Positions 1 through 8,600 of a stretch of 15,127 bases of DNA are shown here, piece by piece. Below the pieces are notes generated by a model, which did no database searches, was not told the origin of the DNA, and saw only the letters and a list, made by a program, of their open reading frames with translations. The DNA is from an uncultured Eubacteriales bacterium (GTDB lineage: Bacteria; Bacillota; Clostridia; Oscillospirales; Oscillospiraceae): NCBI GenBank assembly GCA_900546415.1, contig URCY01000045.1, positions 1-15,127 of the forward strand, read 5' to 3'. A program made the position numbers and the translations under genes. Each line of letters starts with the position of its first letter. Within the stretch, counting starts at the first letter, position 1.

Positions 1-16
1 TCCTCGTAAATAACAG

Positions 17-48
17 CGCCCCCGGGACTCATCCGAGCCCCGGGGGCG
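17..48. terminator. GC-rich hairpin, probable terminator of an off-window gene
   Basis: A 14-bp stem with one mismatch pairs 17-30 with 35-48; its core is CGCCCCCGGG against CCCGGGGGCG. It is followed by a short TTT and then GCTG, which can pair with CAGC at the foot of the left arm. The T-tract is short on the plus strand and poor on the minus strand. The call of terminator for a plus-strand gene ending left of the window rests mainly on stem strength. Confidence 0.5.
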
Positions 49-70
49 TTTGCTGGGTCGCCGCCAATGC

Positions 71-122
71 AAAAAACGAGGCCGATGCGCTGCCGTTCGC
101 GGCAGGCACGGTCTCGTTTTTT
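71..122. terminator. Bidirectional intrinsic terminator (end of yebC)
   Basis: The outer arms are AAAAAACGAG at 71-80 and CTCGTTTTTT at 113-122. An inner perfect hairpin, CTGCCG-TTCG-CGGCAG, lies at 90-105. Because the stem starts with A6 and ends with T6, it has a terminal U-run in both directions. It lies about 65 bp past the yebC stop codon and so fits as that gene's terminator; it may also stop transcription entering from the left. Confidence 0.85.
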
Positions 123-188
123 CTGGTTTTATCCGGATCGAGCAATCATCCAAGCAAGCTGCTCGGACAGCCTCACGGTTTCGTTCGG

Positions 189-926
189 TCAGTCGCGATC
201 CCAGTTGTGCCAGACGTTCTGGACGTCGTCGTCGTCCTCAAAGATGTCCAGCATCTTTTCCATGTTGGCGATATCCTCCGGATTTTCGAGCTTTTTATAC
301 TCGCCGGGGACCATTTCGATCTGCGCGGAAACAAAGCTGTATCCCTTTTCGGTCATGCCCTCAGCAACGGCGTTGAAATCGTCCGGCTGCGTGTAAATCG
401 TGAAGCAATCGTCCTCCGCTTCAAAATCGTCCGCGCCGCAGTCCATTGCGTCCATCATGACGTTGTCTTCTTCGTAGTCCTCGTCCTCGTTGTCGATCAC
501 GAGCACGCCTTTTTTCGAGAAATTCCAGCTCACGCAGCCGTTTGCGCCCATTTTTCCGCCGTATTTGTCGAAGTGGTGGCGCATATTACCGGCAGTGCGG
601 TTGCGGTTATCCGTCATCGTTTCGACGATCACGGCAATGCCGGCAGGGCCGTAGCCCTCATAGGTGATGGCATCATAGGCGTCGCCGCTGCCCGCGGAGG
701 CGGCCTTTTCCAGCACGCGCTTGATGTTGTCGTTGGGCATATTCGCCGCCTTGGCCTTGGTGATAACGGTCGCCAGACGGGAGTTATAGTTCGGATCGGC
801 AGAGCCGCCGCCCTCCTTGACCGCAACATACATTTCCTTTGCGATCTTGGTGAAGGCCGCCGCGCGCTTGGCGTCCTGGGCGCCCTTGGTCTTTTGAATG
901 TTATGCCATTTGGAATGACCCGACAT
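189..926 (-). CDS. yebC: YebC/PmpR-family (TACO1-like) protein
   Basis: This 245-residue cytoplasmic protein has the usual YebC length and the signature start MSGHSKWHNIQKTKG, followed by AFTKIAKEM and the AANMPNDNIKRVLEKA helix at residues 60-75. The EGYGPAGIAVIVE strand (90-102), the TDNRNRTA motif (105-112) and GGKMGANGCVSWNF (123-136) are also family hallmarks. Acidic runs occur at 144-155 and 229-234. The family has been described both as transcriptional regulators and, more recently, as ribosome-associated factors that help translation of difficult sequences such as proline stretches; this sequence does not decide between the two. The start has a modest purine-rich site (AAGGGAAG), and the gene has its own promoter in the 87-bp gap upstream. 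It ends before the terminator at 71-122. Family assignment is near certain. Confidence 0.95.
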   Translation of the reverse strand: MSGHSKWHNIQKTKGAQDAKRAAAFTKIAKEMYVAVKEGGGSADPNYNSRLATVITKAKAANMPNDNIKRVLEKAASAGSGDAYDAITYEGYGPAGIAVIVETMTDNRNRTAGNMRHHFDKYGGKMGANGCVSWNFSKKGVLVIDNEDEDYEEDNVMMDAMDCGADDFEAEDDCFTIYTQPDDFNAVAEGMTEKGYSFVSAQIEMVPGEYKKLENPEDIANMEKMLDIFEDDDDVQNVWHNWDRD

Positions 927-960
927 GGTATATCTTCCCTTCGTTCAGTATTTCTGAGTT

Positions 961-989
961 ATTTTATCACAAAGCGAGTCAAAACGCAA
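961..989 (-). promoter_or_regulatory. Putative sigma-A promoter of yebC
   Basis: Read on the minus strand, a -35-like TTGCGT (984-989) is followed after 17 bp by TAAAAT (961-966), preceded by TGA as in an extended -10 element. Transcription would start about 30 nt before the yebC ATG. I see no convincing terminator for the upstream zinc-ribbon gene in this gap, so read-through is also possible. Confidence 0.5.
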
Positions 990-1013
990 CCGTTTCGGCA
1001 AGTTTTTTCGCGC

Positions 1014-2045
1014 TTACGGGTTCGGCGCATTTTGGCCGAACAGATAATATTGGTCGCTCTCCCCGGTGTTGGGGTTGAAAACGCAGACGTAATCCCCGTC
1101 GATCCACGCGGGATATTCAAGCCCGAAGCACGGGATCGTGCCATGAAGCTCATCCGTGTCGCCGGAAAGGCGGCGCACCTCGATGGTGGTCATGGTCAGC
1201 GTCTCGGGATCGTAATCCGGCAGCGCCAGATAGAACAGCTCGCCGTCGATCTCCTTTGCGTCCCAGACGTAAAGATCCGAGATCAGCACCTGGTCGTCCG
1301 CATCGATCACGGTCAACTTCATCGGACTGACGTCGCTGCGGTGCGTCAGGAGGACAAGATAATTCTCCTCGAGCGCCAGATCAACATAGTCGGCGATATG
1401 TATGACGTCCGAGCCGTCATAGTTGCAGGAATAGACCGAGTTGCCCCACGCCTCCTCGTCGCCGATCATATTCGGCTCGTAATAATACACGCGGTGATCC
1501 GTCGTCGCGGCGAGGCGATACTGCGAGCTGTCGAGCTGCGGCGGCAGCTGCATCTCGGTCGGCTCGGGGCGAACAGTCGGGATCTCGATCGTCGGGCGCT
1601 CCTCGGTCGGCAGGAGCGTCTCGGTTGGCTTGACCTCGGTCGAGGGGTCGGCAGGCTCAGGCGTGACAACGGTGACATTCTTGCGATCCTTCAAGAGGAA
1701 TACGGCCAGCACGACCACGGCCGCAGCCAGCGCGGCAACGCAGGCGATCAGGATCGGGACGAGCGGGGATTTTTTCGGCTTTTTCGGCTTCGGCGCATCG
1801 CTGCGCGGCGGGGCTTCCCTGCCCGCCGTGGATGCATACTCCGCCGGTTCATAAGCCCGGGACGGGGCTTCCTCGGGCGGAGCCGCATAAGCCGTCTGGT
1901 CGTTCACCGGGGGCGGCGTCTCCGCAGGCCGCGTCGGCGGTTCTACGGGCTTTGCCGGAATCTCCTGCTGCGTCAGCGCACTGCCGCAGGAGCCGCAGAA
2001 CGCAGCGCCATCGGGATTCTGATTTCCGCATTTCGGACAGAACAT
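1014..2045 (-). CDS. Zinc-ribbon, single-pass membrane protein with extracytoplasmic domain
   Basis: This 343-residue protein opens with a zinc ribbon: Cys3 and Cys6 (CPKCG) and Cys17 and Cys20 (CGSCG). A proline/alanine/glutamate-rich linker follows (about 28-86), then a basic stretch KPKKPKK and one hydrophobic segment at about 94-118, predicted to cross the membrane with the zinc ribbon inside. Beyond it lies a second Pro/Thr/Glu-rich linker (127-168) and a beta-rich domain rich in Tyr/Asp/Gly (172 to the end), with phrases such as DHRVYYYEPN and YSCNYDGSD. These resemble the DUF5050/beta-propeller-like outer domains of Firmicutes zinc-ribbon membrane proteins. The function is unknown; a cell-surface sensor or binding protein is a guess from topology. 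Start: ATG behind a perfect AAAGGAGG. It lies 38 bp after the GtrA-like gene and is probably co-transcribed with it. Confidence 0.85.
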   Translation of the reverse strand: MFCPKCGNQNPDGAAFCGSCGSALTQQEIPAKPVEPPTRPAETPPPVNDQTAYAAPPEEAPSRAYEPAEYASTAGREAPPRSDAPKPKKPKKSPLVPILIACVAALAAAVVVLAVFLLKDRKNVTVVTPEPADPSTEVKPTETLLPTEERPTIEIPTVRPEPTEMQLPPQLDSSQYRLAATTDHRVYYYEPNMIGDEEAWGNSVYSCNYDGSDVIHIADYVDLALEENYLVLLTHRSDVSPMKLTVIDADDQVLISDLYVWDAKEIDGELFYLALPDYDPETLTMTTIEVRRLSGDTDELHGTIPCFGLEYPAWIDGDYVCVFNPNTGESDQYYLFGQNAPNP

Positions 2046-2083
2046 AGTGCATCCTCCTTTATAATATGTAATTTTCCGTTCGG

Positions 2084-2512
2084 TCAGGAGCCTTTTGCGC
2101 GTTCGTTGGTATCAACACTTGCACGGAACACGAAAAAGCGGTCATAGAGGAACTCGGTGGAAAAATTCAGGAGCATATTCAGCGCCGTGACGAGGTATTC
2201 GTTCCAGCCTGCGCCGGTCAGCGCGTGCTCCAGCCACGTGCTTGCGGGCGTAAACACGGCGTAATAGGCCGCGACCTTGAGCATTGCGACGGGAACGTTG
2301 CCCGCCGACTGAAATGTAAATTTGCGGTTGAGCGTGAAGCTCCAGAGCACAGAGAGCACCAGCGCGATCAGATAGCTGAGCCATTCGACCCCCGGCAGGA
2401 GCAGCTCGTTGAGCAGCGTGAAGCTGCCGATCTGGATCAGCCCGGCCGATGCGGAAAAGAGCGCAAATTTTACGGTTCGCAGCAGCTCGCGTCTGCGGCT
2501 CACCTTGCCCAT
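2084..2512 (-). CDS. GtrA-like family membrane protein
   Basis: This 142-residue protein has four predicted membrane helices at about 13-36, 44-62, 75-98 and 104-122. The two characteristic GtrA-family motifs are present: WSFTLNRKFTF (57-67) after helix 2, and NFSTEFLYDRFFVF (116-129) at the end. Known family members are thought to move polyprenyl-phosphate-linked sugars across the membrane for cell-surface glycosylation; the specific substrate cannot be read here and no glycosyltransferase lies next to it. The ATG overlaps the end of gpsA by 13 bp and has AGAGGG seven bases upstream, so translation is likely coupled to gpsA. The short basic tail after residue 130 is not conserved family sequence. 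Confidence 0.88.
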   Translation of the reverse strand: MGKVSRRRELLRTVKFALFSASAGLIQIGSFTLLNELLLPGVEWLSYLIALVLSVLWSFTLNRKFTFQSAGNVPVAMLKVAAYYAVFTPASTWLEHALTGAGWNEYLVTALNMLLNFSTEFLYDRFFVFRASVDTNERAKGS

Positions 2513-3501
2513 GCCGCACCCTCTACCTCGCAGGTCTTTTGACGGGACATCAATGCATGCAGCGTGTCGACAGCGTTTTCGCCCTCATAGAGCAGCCGGT
2601 AAGCCGCCTGCGTGATCGGCATCACGACATCGTGCTTCTGCGCCAGCTCCCACGCGGATTTCGCGGCGTAATAGCCCTCGACGACCGCCCCGACCTGCTT
2701 CATGGCCTCCTGCGGCGGCACGCCCTGCCCAATCAGAATACCGGCGCGGCGGTTGCGTGAATGCATCGAGGTGCAGGTGACGATCAGGTCGCCCACGCCC
2801 GCCAGACCGGCGAAGGTCTCGCGCTTCGCGCCCATGGCGATCCCGAGCCGCGCGACCTCGGCAAGTCCGCGCGTCATCAGCAGCGCCTTGGTGTTATCGC
2901 CGTATCCCATGCCGTCGCAGATGCCGCAGCAGAGCGCAATGACGTTCTTGTGCGCCGCGCCCAGCTCGACGCCGATGATATCCGGGCAGGTATAAACGCG
3001 CAGATTCTGCGACATGAACACGGTCTGCACCGTCTCGGCAAGCGTCTGGTCGGGGCTGGCCACAACCACGCCCGTGGGAATGCCGCGGCTGACCTCCTCG
3101 GCGTGAGAAGGGCCGGAGAGCGCCGTGACCGGCATACCGGTGCGCGCCGTGATGATCTCGCTCATGCGCCGCCCCGTCTCGGCCTCGATGCCCTTGGTCA
3201 CGGAGACAAGCAGCGTATCCGGGTTCAGATGCGGCGCGAAGGCGGCCGCCGTTGCGTCGACCGCGAAGGACGGCGTGGCAAACACGACCAGCCCGGCCTG
3301 CTCCGCGTCCGCGACGCGCGCCGTCAGACGCAGCTCCTGCGGGAGCTTTACGCCGGGCAGGAAGGGGTTCTCCCGCTTCTCCGCCAGTGCGCGGCTCTCG
3401 TCCTCGCAATACGACCAGAGGGTCACGTCGTGGCCGTTATGCAGAAGCAACAGCGCCAGAGCCGTTCCCCAGCCGCCGCTTCCGGCTATCAGAATTTTCA
3501 T
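2500..3501 (-). CDS. gpsA: Glycerol-3-phosphate dehydrogenase [NAD(P)+]
   Basis: GpsA reduces dihydroxyacetone phosphate to sn-glycerol-3-phosphate, the backbone for phospholipids, in the cytoplasm. The 333-residue length is normal. Visible features are the N-terminal dinucleotide-binding loop GSGGWG (7-12), VTKGIE (101-106), SGPSHAEEV (129-137), the substrate/catalytic Lys185 in GAAHKNVIA, the GDNTKALLMTRGLAE helix (201-215), and GLAGVGDLIVTCTS with SRNRRAG (232-254). The last residues (CEVEGAAWAR) are a variable tail. It sits 6 bp after plsY, whose enzyme uses the product of GpsA, in an order common in Firmicutes. The ribosome-binding site is weak (GAGTGA), which suggests reliance on coupling to plsY. 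Confidence 0.97.
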   Translation of the reverse strand: MKILIAGSGGWGTALALLLLHNGHDVTLWSYCEDESRALAEKRENPFLPGVKLPQELRLTARVADAEQAGLVVFATPSFAVDATAAAFAPHLNPDTLLVSVTKGIEAETGRRMSEIITARTGMPVTALSGPSHAEEVSRGIPTGVVVASPDQTLAETVQTVFMSQNLRVYTCPDIIGVELGAAHKNVIALCCGICDGMGYGDNTKALLMTRGLAEVARLGIAMGAKRETFAGLAGVGDLIVTCTSMHSRNRRAGILIGQGVPPQEAMKQVGAVVEGYYAAKSAWELAQKHDVVMPITQAAYRLLYEGENAVDTLHALMSRQKTCEVEGAAWAR

Positions 3502-3507
3502 AGAAAA

Positions 3508-4136
3508 TCACTCGTTTCTTTCGTTTTTTGCACGATGGAAATAGGTTTTTCGCTCCTGCCCGTGCAGCAGGCGGACGATGTTGCCGCGGTGCATCACGAA
3601 GGCAAACGCCGCCTCGCAGATCGTGATGATCCAGATCTCCGGGCGCGCCGGATAAAACACCGCATAGAGCACGCCGAAGCACGCCACGGCGGTCAGCGAC
3701 GCCAGCGAGACGAGCCGCGTGGCGAAGAACAGCAGGATGAAGACCGGCATGGCGATGGCAAACACGCGCCAGTCCGTGACGAGCGCAATGGCCGCGCCGC
3801 AGAGGATGCCCTTTCCGCCGTGGAAGCCGAAGAACACCGGGAACACATGGCCGAGCTGCACGGCGGCGCCGGCGACGATCTTGGCCAAAAGCGGATCGCG
3901 CGGCAGGAACAGCGTCGCAAGCAGGCAGGCGGCAACGGTCTTTCCGAAGTCGATGAGCACCACGATCAGCGTCACGGCGCCGCCGTAGGAGCGCAGGAAA
4001 TTTGTCAGTCCGGCGTTTCCGCTGCCGTGCGTGCGCACGTCCTCATGCTTGACCAGCCTGGAGATCAGAATCGCGCCGTTGAAGCTGCCGAACAGATAGC
4101 CCAGCAGCGCCGAGAGCGTCAGAGCGAGCCAAAGCT

Positions 4137-4140
<4 letters not shown>
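3508..4140 (-). CDS. plsY: Acyl-phosphate:glycerol-3-phosphate acyltransferase
   Basis: PlsY is a polytopic membrane enzyme that transfers an acyl chain from acyl-phosphate to glycerol-3-phosphate, forming lysophosphatidic acid. At 210 residues it has normal length. All three family motifs are seen: GSGNAGLTNFLR (39-50), the glycerol-3-phosphate/acyl-phosphate motif GHVFPVFFGFHGGKG (97-111), and HRGNIVRLLHGQERK (184-198). Motif 1 has Leu where GSGNxGATN usually has Ala. Hydrophobic helices alternate with these loops. The ATG overlaps the der stop codon in an ATGA arrangement (4137-4140), so translation is probably coupled, and gpsA follows 6 bp later. Confidence 0.97.
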
Positions 4141-5465
<1,325 letters not shown>

Positions 5466-5505
5466 ATGGCATCGCCTCCTTATCCTTTTTAAGATTTTTC
5501 AGCCT

Positions 5506-5534
5506 ATTATCTCACAGATCCGACGCAAATGCAA
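5506..5534 (-). promoter_or_regulatory. Putative sigma-A promoter of the der-plsY-gpsA operon
   Basis: On the minus strand, TTGCAT (5529-5534) and GATAAT (5506-5511) are separated by 17 bp, and TGA before the -10 gives an extended element. The -35 sequence lies inside the left arm of the inverted repeat described at 5527-5557. Transcription would start about 35 nt before der. Confidence 0.55.
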
Positions 5535-5557
5535 CTGAAAATCACGAATTTGCATTT
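5527..5557. promoter_or_regulatory. 8-bp inverted repeat between divergent promoters, possible operator
   Basis: AAATGCAA (5527-5534) and its exact reverse complement TTGCATTT (5550-5557) are separated by 15 bp, giving a centre-to-centre distance of 23 bp, about two helical turns. The left arm covers the der -35 element; the right arm lies just upstream of the -35 of the divergent gene. The position suits a dimeric regulator, but AT-rich 8-mers can pair by chance and no regulator gene is nearby. Confidence 0.35.
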
Positions 5558-5562
5558 TTATA

Positions 5563-5591
5563 TTGTGTTTTTGGCAAAAGCCCGGTATAAT
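5563..5591 (+). promoter_or_regulatory. Putative sigma-A promoter of the three-gene unit
   Basis: A perfect TATAAT at 5586-5591 is preceded after 17 bp by TTGTGT (5563-5568). A better -35-like TTGGCA (5571-5576) is too close to the -10 (9 bp) to work with it. Transcription would begin near 5598, leaving a leader of about 28 nt before the chosen ATG at 5626. Confidence 0.65.
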
Positions 5592-5625
5592 GGCAGTAGA
5601 AAATCAGTAAGAATTGGGTGATTTG

Positions 5626-8600
5626 ATGCGTCTGAACCCCGAAAAGCTCCGCGCCTATCCGTGGCCGGACGAGCTTCCGTCCGAGGCCGTGTGCGCGCGG
5701 CTGGAGCAGATTGAGCCTGACCGCAGCACGCTCTGCACGGGCGTGACGGCCGCGCTGGCTGAGCTTCTGCCCGAGCCGCCGCAGGAGGGCTGGCTTCCCG
5801 CGCTTTACGCGGCGCTGTGCCACGGGCTGTTTCCCGACCCGGATTACCGACAGCCGAGCGCGTCGGTCTGCTTTGGCCTGCGCCTTCTGACTGACGCGTT
5901 ACAAGCCTCGCTGGACGCCGAGCCGCCGCAGAATGACCCGCTGACCGACCTGTTCCCGCTGCACGATCCCGAAAAAAGCCGGATTTTACCCGATTACCGG
6001 CGTTTTTGCACCGCCGTGCGCGAGGCGCATTTCGTCGAAACGATGCGCGTCGGGCGCGAGGTCATGCCCTTCGACCCAGCGTCCCACACGATCGGCGTGC
6101 GCAACGTTGCGGTGCACATGGCCGAGCTGGCGGCGCAGGCCGGACTTCCGGTCGACGTGCCGCTCGTCGCGGCCGCCGCGCTCTGCCACGACATCGGCAA
6201 ATTTGCCTGCCGCGGAGAGGACGCCGCGCGCATTCCGTTTTTGCACTATTACTATACATGGCAGTGGCTCTCTGACCGCGATCTGGAATCGATCGGCCAT
6301 ATCTCGGCCAATCACTCCACATGGGATCTGGAATTTGAAAATCTGCCGATCGAGTCGCTGCTGCTGATCTACGCCGACTTCCGCGTGCGCGGCACGCGCG
6401 AAAACGGCCGCGAGACCGTACGCATCTACACGCTGAGTGAGGCTTACGGCATGATTATGAGCAAGCTCTGCAACGTCACGCCTGCGAAAAAGCAGCGCTA
6501 CGAGCTGGTCTACTGCAAGCTGCGCGATTTCGAGCGTTTTTTGCTCGACCGGGGCGTGCCGTCCGACCTCGGCTGCGACGCGCCGCAGGTGCGCCCGCCG
6601 CGCGACGTCGCGCTCATGACCGAGGACGAGGCGCTCGGCGCACTGCGTGACCTGACCTTTGACAACAACGTCCGCCTGATGCACACCATCAGCACCGACG
6701 CGGCCTTTGACCTGCTGCTCGAGCAGGCGCGCGGCGAGAAGGACCACCAGCGCATCCGCACCTATCTGCGCCTGTTCGACGAATACAACACCTATATGAC
6801 GCGCGGCAACAAGCAGAAGCTGCTGGGCTACCTCTATGAGCTGCTGATGTCGCCGCAGGGCGACATTCGCCGCCGCAGCGCCCGCATCATGGGCGAGGTG
6901 CTGGCCAACAGCGGCCCGAAATACCGCAAGGAGCTGCCCGCGCACGCGCCGAAGCGTGCCATGGCGCCGACGGTTCTGGCGCTGCTGGACGAATCCGTCG
7001 CGCTCTGGCGCGAGTATATCCGGCAATGTCTCTTCCCCGACCGCCGCATCGCGCAGAAGCACGCTCTGCGCATCATCAACTCGCTGAAGACCATCTGCTA
7101 TGCCCTCTTCTGCGCCTGCGATCCGGGCATCGCGCCGCAGCTCGCCGCTCCGCTCGTCGAGGCGCTCGAGGATCTGCCGGAGACGAACTGCTTCGCCGTG
7201 CTCGACGCGCTCTGCTACGTTCCGACGGAATATCTCTCGCCGCGCCTGTTTGCGCAGGCGCTCCCGGCGCTGCGGACGATGCTGCAAAGCGGCACGACCC
7301 GATGGCAGCTCATCGCGCTGCGCTGTCTTGCGCACCTGCGGCCGCTTGCGCCGTTGGAATTCCTGCGCGAGGCCTCCGTGCCGCTGGCGCACGACGAGGC
7401 AAGCGTGCGCGACCTGCGCCGCCGTCTGCTCGACGCGAATTACCGCGCGTCGCTGACGGAAAACGAGACGGCCCTGATCTATCTGAGCAATCTGAAAAAC
7501 GCCGTCCACTGGACGCAGAAAATCGTCCAGATCGATATGCTCACGGATAATATTTTTGCCCACCCGGAGACGACCTTCCACACGGCGATGCACCTTTCCA
7601 ACCTGCTCTCGGTCAGCGAGCATCTGCCCGTGCGCGAGCGCGCCGGCGAGGCGCTGCTGCTGACGGCGCGCCGGCTGACCGTCGACCAGCGCAACGAGAT
7701 CGTCTTCGATCTTCTGCGCGAGCTGGAAAACGGGCAGGAGCAAATCGCGCGCTTCATCCCGAAATACCTCGGCCGTTTGCTCTGCACCCTGCCGGAAAAG
7801 GAGATCCGCGAGGGCGTCGCCTTCCTTGACACGCTCCTGCGAAGCGGCACGCAGCGCCCGGCCACGCCGGTTCTGCGGACGCTGGGCAGCCTGATCGGCG
7901 CGCTCCCGGCAGACAGCCCGCTCGTGGACGACTGCCTCGGCCTGCTGCTGACGGGCGTGGCACATTATCACAGCGCCATCCACCAGAACGCGCTCTATAT
8001 CCTCTGCCACGACGTGATCGGCAATGACGAGCTGCCCGAGGCGCTGCGTCTGCGCTGCTTCCTGCGCGTGAACAAAAAGCTGCTGGCCATTCTCGGCGAG
8101 CCGACGCGCGGCCAGCTCACCTTCTTCAACCGCGCGGCCATGCTGAATCAGCTCTACCGCTTCCTCGTGCGTCACGAGGTCGAAAAGGGCGGCTTCCCCT
8201 TCCCCGCGCCGAAGCCCGTCGCCTTCTTCCCCGGCACGTTCGACCCCTTCTCCGCCGGGCATAAAAGCATCGTCCGCGAAATCCGCGCGCGGGGCTACGA
8301 GGTCTATCTCGCAATCGACGAGTTCTCCTGGAGCAAGCGGACGCTGCCGCGCCTGCTGCGGCGCAAGATCGTGCAGATGTCTGCCGCCGACCAATGGGAC
8401 ACCTATGTCTTCCCGGACGATCTGCCGATCAACATCGCCGTCGGGGCGGATCTGGCGCATCTGCGCGCGCTCTTCCCGGACCGCCCGGTCTTTTTGGTCA
8501 CCGGCAGCGACGTCATCCGCAACGCCTCGGCCTACCGCTCCGACGCGCCGGACGGCGCGGCCTACTTCCCGCACATCGTGATCGACCGGCCGCAGGCCGC

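Noticed and set aside
967..1013. Possible terminator of the zinc-ribbon gene (CCGAAACGG on the minus strand)
   Set aside because: The stem is only about 3-4 bp with no proper T-run next to it; too weak to call.
2049..2066. TATTAT on the minus strand as a promoter for the zinc-ribbon gene
   Set aside because: It directly abuts the AAAGGAGG site, so transcription would start inside the ribosome-binding site; co-transcription from upstream is more likely.
207..2147. Long open frame on the plus strand, 646 codons, antisense to yebC and the zinc-ribbon gene
   Set aside because: It crosses two well-supported genes on the other strand. Its translation is rich in Arg, Val, Asp and His with no recognisable domain, which is typical of antisense frames in GC-rich DNA.
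5614..5625. TTG at 5614 as the start of the giant protein (four more residues)
   Set aside because: No Shine-Dalgarno sequence precedes it, while ATG 5626 has GGTGAT at a suitable position.
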